From: an uncultured Prevotella sp. | Lineage (GTDB): Bacteria > Bacteroidota > Bacteroidia > Bacteroidales > Bacteroidaceae | Assembly: GCA_946614435.1 (NCBI GenBank) | Contig: CAMOGW010000002.1 | Span: 124,001 to 188,000 of the forward strand | Reading direction: 5' to 3' | Length of the DNA: 64,000 nucleotides | Shown here: positions 1 through 7,832 of the stretch, in pieces | How positions within the stretch are numbered: position 1 is the stretch's first letter | Layout: every line of letters starts with the position of its first letter | Notes under the pieces: generated by a model | The model's input: the letters and a program-made list of their open reading frames with translations, nothing else | Told to the model about the DNA's origin: nothing | Database searches by the model: none | Translations under genes and position numbers: made by a program

Positions 1-1057
1 GTACATAGCCAATAATTTTTTCGTTAAAGTTATCTTCTTGTTCAAGCATGAACTCAATCTTCACGGGCAGTGTGTAGAGGTGCTGTCGTACCTCCTCGCT
101 CAGTCCCTCAGTGCAGACTATGCGGGCGGCATCTTTCTCGGTGGTGACGATGCTCTTGGGTGAGGGCATGGCCGCAAAGGTGTCGTTGATGCGCTGCACA
201 TCCTTCCTGGTGAAATCATGATGATCGGAGAAAGTGAGGGCAGTGAGGTTGGGGGTGACTGCCGAAATGTCATTGATGAGCTGCTGGGGCGAGGCGATGC
301 CCGCGATGAGCAGCAAATGCTCGTCGGGCGTGATGTCCGACAGTTCGCGCGTGGTATGCTGATACAGGTGCTGCAAGCTGTCGTAGGACATGGTGGTGAA
401 GAAAAGATCCTGATACGGATAGAGCCCCATCGCCTTGGTGATGACTCTGAAGTTGATGGGATTCAACGTCTTCGGACACTTGGTCACGATCACGATGTCG
501 GCGCGGTTCTTGCCGTTCAGCGGCTCACGCAGTCGGCCAGCGGGCAGCAGTTTGTCGTAGATGATGAGTCTATGGTAATCTACCAGTAGAATGTTGATCC
601 CAGGCTTCACATAGCGGTGTTGGAAGGCATCGTCGAGCAGAATCACGTCGATGTCGCTGTTGTTCTCCTTCAGTGTCTCAATGCCGTGTACGCGACTCTT
701 GTCAACGGCTACGGTGACATTGGGGAACTTCTGCTTCATCTGATAAGGCTCGTCGCCAATGTCGTGAGCAGTACTGTGCTCGTTGGCCAAGACGAATCCG
801 CTGCTCTTGCGCTTGTAGCCACGGCTCAGCACAGCCACGTTGGCATGACCCTTGAGCAGCCGGATAAGATACTCCACATGAGGAGTCTTACCCGTACCGC
901 CTACGGTGATGTTGCCTACTGATATGACGGGCATCATGAAAGAACGAGTGTGCAGAATGCCCACGTCGAAGAGGAAATTCCGCAATTTCACGATGCCACC
1001 ATAAATCCAGCTCAGTGGCAGCAGCCAATTCTTGATTCTGATAAAATCGCCTTCCAT
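1..1057 (-). CDS. lpxK: Tetraacyldisaccharide 4'-kinase (partial at window edge)
   Basis: LpxK phosphorylates the 4' position of the tetraacyl-disaccharide-1-phosphate precursor to make lipid IVA, on the inner face of the cytoplasmic membrane. Translating the minus strand from the ATG at 1057 gives an open frame of 352 codons that leaves the window. The N-terminus has the family P-loop (GNITVGGTGKTP, about residues 45-56), followed by AVLSRGYKRKS and DDAFQHR, both typical of LpxK. The usual length is about 350-370 residues, so only a few C-terminal residues should be missing. It lies 68 bp downstream of sppA on the same strand and is probably cotranscribed with it. Confidence 0.93.
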   Translation of the reverse strand, partial: MEGDFIRIKNWLLPLSWIYGGIVKLRNFLFDVGILHTRSFMMPVISVGNITVGGTGKTPHVEYLIRLLKGHANVAVLSRGYKRKSSGFVLANEHSTAHDIGDEPYQMKQKFPNVTVAVDKSRVHGIETLKENNSDIDVILLDDAFQHRYVKPGINILLVDYHRLIIYDKLLPAGRLREPLNGKNRADIVIVTKCPKTLNPINFRVITKAMGLYPYQDLFFTTMSYDSLQHLYQHTTRELSDITPDEHLLLIAGIASPQQLINDISAVTPNLTALTFSDHHDFTRKDVQRINDTFAAMPSPKSIVTTEKDAARIVCTEGLSEEVRQHLYTLPVKIEFMLEQEDNFNEKIIGYV

Positions 1058-1071
1058 TTATTTAAAGATGT

Positions 1072-1118
1072 GTTAGATGCGTTTAGCGAGCCGTTAGATG
1101 CGTTTAGCGAAATGTTAA
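1072..1118. repeat. Short 21-bp tandem repeat between sppA and lpxK
   Basis: The 18-mer GTTAGATGCGTTTAGCGA occurs at 1072-1089 and again at 1093-1110, with a degraded third copy (GTTAAATGC) after it. It fills most of the 68-bp gap between the sppA stop and the lpxK start. Confidence 0.8.
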
Positions 1119-1125
1119 ATGCACT

Positions 1126-2913
1126 TTACTTCATCTTTACGCTGTAGGGGAAACGGGCCTGCAGGCAATTACGCTGCTGGTCGAGGCGCATCTCCATGAT
1201 GGGCTCGTAGAAGTCGCCCAATACGGCACGCAACTCGCTGTCAAGATAAGTACCCTTGTTGTCGTCGCCGAAGAGTTCGTCCATCCAGTCGCGCTTGTCA
1301 GGATAGACTGAGGTATAGTATTCCTCGGTCTTGGCCAGTTCTGCAGCCTTCTTCACGGCATCGTCGAGCGAGCCAAGCTGGTCAACCAGATGGATGGGCA
1401 GTGCATCGACAGCCAGCCAGACACGGCCTTGCGCAATCTCGTGTACCTCGTCGCGTTTCATGGAACGTCCCTTTGCCACAATGTCGAGGAAGGTCTCATA
1501 GCCACGGTCCACGTAGTTCTGCATGTTCCTGATTTCTTCGCTGTTTTCCTTGCCCATGACCAGATTTTGCTCGAAGTCGCCGAAACGGTTGGTCGTCACA
1601 CCGTCGAAGGTTATGCCCAACTTGTCGGTCATCAGTCCGCTGAGGTTGGGAATGAGGCCAAAGATGCCGATAGAACCAGTAATCGTGGTGGGCTCAGCAA
1701 AGATGTAGTTGGCACCGGCACTGATCATGTAGCCACCCGAAGCAGCCAGACCGCCCATTGACACGACCACGGGTTTCTTCTCCTTGAGCTGCTGCACGGC
1801 ATGCCAAATCTGCTCAGAAGCGACGGCGCTGCCGCCGGGTGAGTTCACACGCAGGACGACGGCTTTCACGTCGTCATCGTCAGCCAGTTTGTTCAGATCC
1901 TCAACAGTGGTGCTGCCCACGATGTTCGTACTTGTAGAGAAGCCGCTGGCCAGCTGATCCACGATCTCACCGCATGCATAATAGATGGCAACCTTGTCGC
2001 CCTTCTCCTTCTTCTTCGACTTCACGTTCATCATCTCGCCGAGCAGAACCTGATGGAGATCGTCATCGTCATCGACACCCAGCTTGCCCTTCACCACTTT
2101 CTTTATTTCGTCGGGATACATCACACCGTCGATGAGTTTGGCTTTCATATAGTCGTCGGTAGAGGCAAAGGCGATGATGCTGTCGCTGGCCAGTTGGTCG
2201 AGCTGTTCGGGCTTCACCTTACGGCTGTCTGCCATATCCTTCAGCATGTGCTGCCAGATGCCCTGCAAGTATGCAGTGCGTTGTTCGCGGTCGTCCTCAC
2301 TCATGTCCTTACGGGTGACGCTCTCCACGGCGCTCTTATATTTTCCTACTCGTGTGGCTTGATATTTCACGCCTATTTTCTCATAGAGTCCGGTCATGTA
2401 AGGGTTCTTTCCGCCCAGACCCCTGAAGTCGATCATGCCAGTCTTGTTCAGGAAAATGCTGTCGGCTACTGATGCAACGTAGTAGCTGGTCTGCAAATAT
2501 TGGTCGGCAAAGGCAATGATCCACTTGCCGCTGGCCTTGAAGTCGGCCAGTGCATCACGCAGTTGCTGGGCTGTGGCAGGCGAGTCGAAAGCGGCAGCAC
2601 CGCCCTCCAGGTAGATGCCCTTAATGTTGTCATTGTCTTTGGCTTTCTGGATAGATGCCACGAGGTCATCGAGTCCCATGTACTCCATATCGTTGCGGTT
2701 CAGGAATGAGCTGAATGGATCGTCGCCCTGAGCACGTTCTTCCACCATACCGTTCAGTTTGATCACGAATACTGAATTCTCTTCAACCTTGGTGGACCCC
2801 GATTCGCTGGCTATCATTCCCACAATGGAAATCATGAACAAAATGCCAGAGACCACCGACAATAACACGATGCCACAGATAGTGGCAAGCGTAAACTTGA
2901 AAAAGTCTTTCAT
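1126..2913 (-). CDS. sppA: Signal peptide peptidase SppA, 67K type
   Basis: SppA is a membrane-anchored serine protease that degrades cleaved signal peptides in the periplasm. The 595-residue product has one N-terminal membrane anchor (about residues 7-35) and two tandem S49 domains, as in the E. coli 67K form. The catalytic lysine is expected in the first half at VGKYKSAVE. The nucleophilic serine is in the second half, in the stretch GGLAASGGYMISAGAN. An acidic run (DDDDD) links the halves. A minus-strand -7 box lies 38 bp upstream. lpxK follows on the same strand. Confidence 0.95.
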   Translation of the reverse strand: MKDFFKFTLATICGIVLLSVVSGILFMISIVGMIASESGSTKVEENSVFVIKLNGMVEERAQGDDPFSSFLNRNDMEYMGLDDLVASIQKAKDNDNIKGIYLEGGAAAFDSPATAQQLRDALADFKASGKWIIAFADQYLQTSYYVASVADSIFLNKTGMIDFRGLGGKNPYMTGLYEKIGVKYQATRVGKYKSAVESVTRKDMSEDDREQRTAYLQGIWQHMLKDMADSRKVKPEQLDQLASDSIIAFASTDDYMKAKLIDGVMYPDEIKKVVKGKLGVDDDDDLHQVLLGEMMNVKSKKKEKGDKVAIYYACGEIVDQLASGFSTSTNIVGSTTVEDLNKLADDDDVKAVVLRVNSPGGSAVASEQIWHAVQQLKEKKPVVVSMGGLAASGGYMISAGANYIFAEPTTITGSIGIFGLIPNLSGLMTDKLGITFDGVTTNRFGDFEQNLVMGKENSEEIRNMQNYVDRGYETFLDIVAKGRSMKRDEVHEIAQGRVWLAVDALPIHLVDQLGSLDDAVKKAAELAKTEEYYTSVYPDKRDWMDELFGDDNKGTYLDSELRAVLGDFYEPIMEMRLDQQRNCLQARFPYSVKMK

Positions 2914-2950
2914 AAGTGTCTAAAAATGAATAAAATGAAATATTTCTGTT

Positions 2951-2959
2951 GCAAAGATA
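2951..2959 (-). promoter_or_regulatory. Bacteroidota-type -7 box for sppA-lpxK
   Basis: On the minus strand the sequence reads TATCTTTGC, matching the TAnnTTTG -7 consensus. The predicted start is near 2944, leaving a leader of about 30 nt before the sppA ATG at 2913. I see no clean TTTG 20 bases upstream. Confidence 0.6.
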
Positions 2960-3046
2960 GTGATTTTTTTTATTTCGCGACGAAAACACGATGTTTTTTA
3001 GCCCTTTTTAGTGATTCACACTTTTTCGATGAACGAGTTAATGTGA

Positions 3047-3077
3047 AAAGGGGTCGAACTTCACAGTCCGACCCTTT
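3047..3077. terminator. Hairpin in the sppA/GH28 intergenic gap
   Basis: AAAGG and GTCG at 3047-3056 pair with CGACCCTTT at 3069-3077, apart from one bulged G. The stem can be extended inward by ACT/AGT around a TCAC loop. T-rich sequence follows on the plus side. No annotated gene reads into it from either side: sppA is transcribed away to the left and GH28 starts at 3353. The rest of 2914-3352 holds the two divergent promoters and no convincing gene. Confidence 0.5.
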
Positions 3078-3310
3078 CCTTTTTACCATAAAATTACTAA
3101 CTAAAACTATTTCACTAAAACTATGTATTAGTATCATAAACGAATGTCTCTTTTTTTTGAACTAAACGCTCGTGTGCATTTTTAATAAATATATTGAGTC
3201 GTAGTTTGTTTCTGCTGCAAAATTAGTATGAAATGAGGGGGGAAAACGCATAAAAACGTACATTTTGTTGTATTTTTGTACAAAACAGCAAGGTTTTTCC
3301 GATTTTTTTC

Positions 3311-3318
3311 TATCTTTG
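3311..3318 (+). promoter_or_regulatory. -7 box for the GH28-GH2 operon
   Basis: TATCTTTG followed by C matches the TAnnTTTG consensus. The predicted start is near 3326, about 27 nt before the ATG at 3353. Confidence 0.6.
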
Positions 3319-3352
3319 CGTCCATAAACAAATCATAAAAGAGAAAAAAATC

Positions 3353-4693
3353 ATGAAAAAGCGTTTAGTTTGGACCCTTATGCTGGCGATGGTCTGCACT
3401 TTGGGTATGGCGAAGAAGAAAGTAGTGAAACAGGAACTATGGCCCAATGGAGAACCCATCGCTGAGTGGTTCACCGATACGACGAAGGTCGATGTGGCCA
3501 AGTTGGGCAAGCAATATGTGCTCACCGACTACGGCGTGCGCCAAGGTACTTGCGACATTCAGACGAAGGAAATTCAGGCTGTGATAGACCGTGCTGCCAG
3601 TCAGGGTGGAGGAGTGATCGTGGTGCCGAAGGGCACTTTCTTCTCAGGCTCGCTCTTCTTCAAACAGGGCACACATCTTTATATTGAGGAAGGGGGCGTG
3701 CTGAAAGGATCGGAGCGCATCCGGGATTTTGAGATTCGCGAGACCCGCATCGAGGGACAGACTTGCAAGTATTTCTCGGCTTTGGTCAATGCCGACAGCG
3801 TGAATGGCTTCACCATAGCAGGCAAGGGAACCATCGACGGCAACGGAACCCCCTACTGGGAGGAGTTCTGGATTCGCCGTAAGTGGAACCGTGACTGCAC
3901 CAATAAAGATGCACAGCGCCCTCGCCTTACCTACATCAGCAACTCGCAGAACGTCACCATTCAGGACGTGCGACTCATCAACTCGCCTTTCTGGACCAAT
4001 CACATCTACCGTTGCGACCACGTGCGCTATCTCGACCTCTACATCTACTCCTCAACCATCGACATCAAGGGTCCATCGACCGATGCCATTGACATAGATG
4101 TGTGCCACGACGTGGTGGTGCGCGGCTGCTACATGAACGTGAACGATGATGCCGTGGTGCTGAAGGGCGGCAAAGGTACCTTTGCCGATCAGGCTCCTGA
4201 GAACGGACCCTGCTATAATATATTGGTGGAGAACTGCCACTACGGCACCGTTCACGGCTGCATGACCTTAGGGTCGGAGAGCGTTCACGACTGGAACGTG
4301 ATTATGCGCAACTGTCGTGCCGATAATACCAACAACGTGCTTTGGCTGAAGATGCGCCCCGATACTCCTCAGCACTATGAGTATGTGCGCGTTGAAAATT
4401 TCACAGGCAAGTGCCGCAACTGCCTGCTGGTTAAAGGATGGACTCAATTCTATGAGAAAAAAGACCGTCCCGACATGCCTATGTCGCAATGCAATAACAT
4501 CTCGTTCAAGAACATCAAGATGGATTGTGGCGTGTTCTTCAACGTAGAGGGTAGCGACAAGTTCCGGCTGAACGACTTCTCGTTTGAGGACATTGACAGC
4601 AAGGATCATGGAAAGAACAAGCCCTTTGAGAAGCGCCCCATTGAGAACCTGACTTTGAAGAATGTAGTAATCAACGGAGAGAATATTCAATAA
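3353..4693 (+). CDS. GH28 family polygalacturonase-like glycoside hydrolase
   Basis: GH28 enzymes are right-handed beta-helix proteins that hydrolyse galacturonic acid linkages in pectin or rhamnogalacturonan. The 446-residue product starts with a signal peptide (MKKRLVWTLMLAMVCTLGMA) and contains pectate-lyase-like repeats. The catalytic block is recognisable: STDAIDID and NVNDDAVVLKGG supply the aspartates, followed by a glycine-rich HGCMTLGSES segment and LKMR in place of the usual RIK. The exact substrate (homogalacturonan or rhamnogalacturonan, exo or endo) cannot be read from sequence. A GH2 gene follows after 15 bp, so the two are almost certainly cotranscribed for pectin side-chain or backbone breakdown. 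Confidence 0.88.
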   Translation: MKKRLVWTLMLAMVCTLGMAKKKVVKQELWPNGEPIAEWFTDTTKVDVAKLGKQYVLTDYGVRQGTCDIQTKEIQAVIDRAASQGGGVIVVPKGTFFSGSLFFKQGTHLYIEEGGVLKGSERIRDFEIRETRIEGQTCKYFSALVNADSVNGFTIAGKGTIDGNGTPYWEEFWIRRKWNRDCTNKDAQRPRLTYISNSQNVTIQDVRLINSPFWTNHIYRCDHVRYLDLYIYSSTIDIKGPSTDAIDIDVCHDVVVRGCYMNVNDDAVVLKGGKGTFADQAPENGPCYNILVENCHYGTVHGCMTLGSESVHDWNVIMRNCRADNTNNVLWLKMRPDTPQHYEYVRVENFTGKCRNCLLVKGWTQFYEKKDRPDMPMSQCNNISFKNIKMDCGVFFNVEGSDKFRLNDFSFEDIDSKDHGKNKPFEKRPIENLTLKNVVINGENIQ

Positions 4694-4708
4694 TACTATT
4701 TTTCAATT

Positions 4709-7700
4709 ATGCGAAAATTCTTTTTACTGCCCCTTTTTGTGCTGGCATTTGTGTTGTCGGCACAAGCCACTGAGCGTAAGAAACTTAATTTCAATGCCGA
4801 CTGGCGATTAGAGGTGGGCGACTTCCCCACAGCCGTCAATGCCGATTTCGACGACACTTCGTGGAAGCCAGTCACACTGCCTTATGCCTTCAATGGCGAT
4901 GAGGCTTTCCGTAAGGACATCGTTGACCTGACCGACACCATCTGCTGGTATCGCAAGCACTTCACCCTTACTGCCGAAGAGGTGGCAGGCAAGGTGTTTG
5001 TTGAGTTCGAAGGCGCCCGTCAGGGTGCCGATGTGTGGGTGAATGGCCAGAAAGTGGGCTTCTCCGACAATGGTGTGATGGCCTTCGGCTTCGATCTCAC
5101 CCCCTATGTCAAGGCTGGTGAGAATGTGATGGCCGTGCGCTGCGACAACTCGTGGCAGTATCGTGACCGCACGCTGAACAGCCGCTATCAGTGGAACGAC
5201 AAGAACTTTAATGCCAACTACGGCGGTCTGCCCAAGAATGTCTATCTGCATCTGACGGGCAAGCTCTATCAGACGCTGCCGCTTTATTCGAATCTTGGTA
5301 CAACGGGAACATACGTTTATGCCACCGACTTCGACATCCAGGGCCATAAGGCAACTGTGCATATAGAGAGTCAGGTAAAGAACGAAGACAGCAAGGCCCG
5401 CACCTTCCGACTCTATGCCCGTGTGGTCCGTTCGAAACAGGAACTGACAGATATTATTATCGGTAAGGCAGTCACGCTACAGCCTGGCGAGACTCGCACT
5501 GTCCACATCGAGTCCGAGTTGCGTGACTTACACTTCTGGTCATGGGGCTATGGCTATCTCTATACAGTAAAGACCTATCTGGTTGAAGGTGACTTACCAC
5601 CAAGCCAAGAAAACCAGTGCGACGAAGTCACCATCCGTACCGGCTTCCGCAAGACGGAGTTCAAGGATGGCAAGTTCTACCTGAACGACCGCTGCATGAT
5701 GGTGCATGGCTATGCTCAGCGCACTTCCAACGAATGGCCCGGCGTAGGCATCAGCGTCCCTGCCTGGCTGAGCGATTACTCTAACGACCTCGTTGTGAAA
5801 AGTGGTGGCAACCTGGTGCGCTGGATGCACGTTTGCCCCTGGAAGCAGGACATTGAGTCGTGCGACCGCGTGGGACTCATCCAAGCCATGCCTGCAGGCG
5901 ATGCCGAGAAGGACGTGGAAGGAGCGCGCTGGCAGCAGCGTACCCAGCTCATGCGCGATGCCATTATCTATAATCGTAACAACCCCTCCATCATCTTCTA
6001 CGAGTGTGGTAACTTCCGCATCTCGAAAGAACACATGGAGGAGATGAAGAAGATTCGCGACCAGTATGACCCCTTTGGCGGACGTGCCATCGGTTCTCGT
6101 GAGATGCTCGATCGTCCCGAGGCCGAGTATGGCGGCGAGATGCTCTACATCAACAAGAGTGCCACAAAGCCCATGTGGTCGATGGAGTACTATCGCGACG
6201 AGGGCCTGCGCAAATATTGGGACGAATACAGCTATCCTTATCATAAGGAGGGCGACGGCCCGCTCTATCGCGGAGCCCCTGCACTCGACTATAATCACAA
6301 CATGGACGCACTGGCCTGCGGCATGGTGGAGCGCTGGCATGAGTACTGGCTGGAGCGTCCCGGCACAGGCAAGCGCGTGAGCTCGGGTGGTGTGAAGATC
6401 GTGTTCAGCGATACCAATACCCATCATCGTGGCGAATCGAACTATCGCACCAGTGGCGTCACCGATGCCATGCGCATTCCGAAGGATGCCTTCTTTGCCC
6501 ATCAAGTGATGTGGGACGGCTGGGTATCGCCCGAGAACGACCGCACTTACATCATTGGTCACTGGAACTATGAGCCTGGAACAGTCAAGCCCGTCTATGT
6601 CGTGTCAACAGGCGACGAGGTGGAACTCTTCGTCAACGACAAGTCGGTGGGCAAGGGCAAGCGCTCTTATCAGTGGCTCTTCACTTTCGACAGCGTGCGC
6701 TATGAGCCAGGCACACTCAAAGCCGTTAGCTACAAACGCAACAGCAAAACTAACGTAGCCCCCTCGGGGGCCGAAAGGGGGGCCTCTTCTTATACCATCG
6801 AGACCGCCGGAGAACCCTATCAACTGAAGCTCACCGCCATTGAGAATCCGCAAGGCTTCAAGGCCGACGGAGCCGACATGGCGCTTGTTCAGGTTGAGGT
6901 GCTCGACAAGCAGGGCCGTCGTTGTCCGCTGGCCGACCCCATGGTTCACTTTGCTCTCTGGGGCGAGGGCCGCTGGATAGGTGGCATCGGCACGCGCAAC
7001 AATGCCGACTATCTGAAGGAGAGCGAGAAGAAAGACCCCAATTTACTCGACTCTGCCAACAAGAAGAACACCAGCGACAACTACGTTGGAGCCATGTCGC
7101 TGCCAGCCGAATGTGGCGTGAACCGCATTCTGGTGAGAAGCACCACCCATCCCGGCACCATATCCCTCTCTGTGACAGCCGACGGCTTGCGTCCGGCTTA
7201 TCTCACACTGAAGACTCAGCAGGCACCAGCCCCCGACGTGTTGCCAGCCATGACTCTTGCTCCTGTCCTTGATCGCGGCGAGACCCCTGCCACGCCCTCC
7301 TACAGCGACCGCTTCGTAAGCGTTGACATCGTCAACGCCAAATCCGGCAGCAATACCGCCAACGCAGCCCGCAGCTACGACGACAACGAACTGACCGAAT
7401 GGAAGAGCGACGGCGAGCGCAGCAACGCATGGGTCACCTATCAGCTTTCACGCAAGGCTGCCATCAGCGAAATCACCATGAAGCTTACGGGCTGGCGACA
7501 GAAGTGCTATCCCCTGGAGGTCTATGCTGGCAAGAAGAAGGTGTGGGAAGGCATCACCCCTGCCACACTGGGCTATGTACACATTGCCATTCCGCAGCCC
7601 GTAGCCGCCAAGGAACTGACCATCAAGATGGTGGCTCCTGTACAGGACAGCAAGAAGTTCGGACTGGTGAAGGAACTGGCTGGCGGCGTGGCCAATGAGA

Positions 7701-7777
7701 TGGACCGCATGAAGTCGGCAAAGGGCAAGACCGAGCTGCGCATCGTAGAGATCGATCTCCTCGAGACTGTCAAGTAG
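4709..7777 (+). CDS. GH2 family glycoside hydrolase with C-terminal discoidin-like region
   Basis: This large secreted enzyme (1022 residues, signal peptide MRKFFLLPLFVLAFVLSAQA) has the GH2 plan. There is an N-terminal jelly roll (about 25-190), an immunoglobulin-like domain (about 195-310) and a TIM barrel (about 315-610) with PSIIFYECGN and GKRVSSGGVKI. Further beta domains follow, and a carbohydrate-binding region (about 880-985) contains SYDDNELTEWKSDG. The canonical GH2 N-E acid/base pair is not obvious; the barrel strand reads YECGN, so this may be a divergent subfamily. Residues about 684-694 (APSGAERGASS) come from a GC-rich palindrome. Likely roles are beta-galactosidase, beta-glucuronidase or arabinopyranosidase activity on pectin, but the substrate is unproven. 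Confidence 0.88.
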   Translation: MRKFFLLPLFVLAFVLSAQATERKKLNFNADWRLEVGDFPTAVNADFDDTSWKPVTLPYAFNGDEAFRKDIVDLTDTICWYRKHFTLTAEEVAGKVFVEFEGARQGADVWVNGQKVGFSDNGVMAFGFDLTPYVKAGENVMAVRCDNSWQYRDRTLNSRYQWNDKNFNANYGGLPKNVYLHLTGKLYQTLPLYSNLGTTGTYVYATDFDIQGHKATVHIESQVKNEDSKARTFRLYARVVRSKQELTDIIIGKAVTLQPGETRTVHIESELRDLHFWSWGYGYLYTVKTYLVEGDLPPSQENQCDEVTIRTGFRKTEFKDGKFYLNDRCMMVHGYAQRTSNEWPGVGISVPAWLSDYSNDLVVKSGGNLVRWMHVCPWKQDIESCDRVGLIQAMPAGDAEKDVEGARWQQRTQLMRDAIIYNRNNPSIIFYECGNFRISKEHMEEMKKIRDQYDPFGGRAIGSREMLDRPEAEYGGEMLYINKSATKPMWSMEYYRDEGLRKYWDEYSYPYHKEGDGPLYRGAPALDYNHNMDALACGMVERWHEYWLERPGTGKRVSSGGVKIVFSDTNTHHRGESNYRTSGVTDAMRIPKDAFFAHQVMWDGWVSPENDRTYIIGHWNYEPGTVKPVYVVSTGDEVELFVNDKSVGKGKRSYQWLFTFDSVRYEPGTLKAVSYKRNSKTNVAPSGAERGASSYTIETAGEPYQLKLTAIENPQGFKADGADMALVQVEVLDKQGRRCPLADPMVHFALWGEGRWIGGIGTRNNADYLKESEKKDPNLLDSANKKNTSDNYVGAMSLPAECGVNRILVRSTTHPGTISLSVTADGLRPAYLTLKTQQAPAPDVLPAMTLAPVLDRGETPATPSYSDRFVSVDIVNAKSGSNTANAARSYDDNELTEWKSDGERSNAWVTYQLSRKAAISEITMKLTGWRQKCYPLEVYAGKKKVWEGITPATLGYVHIAIPQPVAAKELTIKMVAPVQDSKKFGLVKELAGGVANEMDRMKSAKGKTELRIVEIDLLETVK
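6758..6786. repeat. GC-rich palindrome embedded in frame in the GH2 gene
   Basis: GCCCCCTCGGGGGC (6758-6771) is an inverted repeat and is followed by a second G-run, AGGGGGGCC. It encodes APSGAERGA without breaking the frame and differs sharply from the surrounding codon pattern, so it looks like an inserted REP-like sequence. Confidence 0.55.
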
Positions 7778-7832
7778 CAGCCGACACGTATCTGAAAAAT
7801 GTTATAATATTTATTATAGGTATAGGATCATT

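Noticed and set aside
1390..2472. Plus-strand open frames opposite sppA
   Set aside because: They are antisense shadows of a well-conserved gene; the same holds for the frames opposite susC, susD, cydA and the GH genes.
5594..6562. 322-codon minus-strand frame inside the GH2 gene
   Set aside because: It is antisense to the conserved GH2 barrel, has a His/Val/Ala-rich shadow composition and lacks family motifs.
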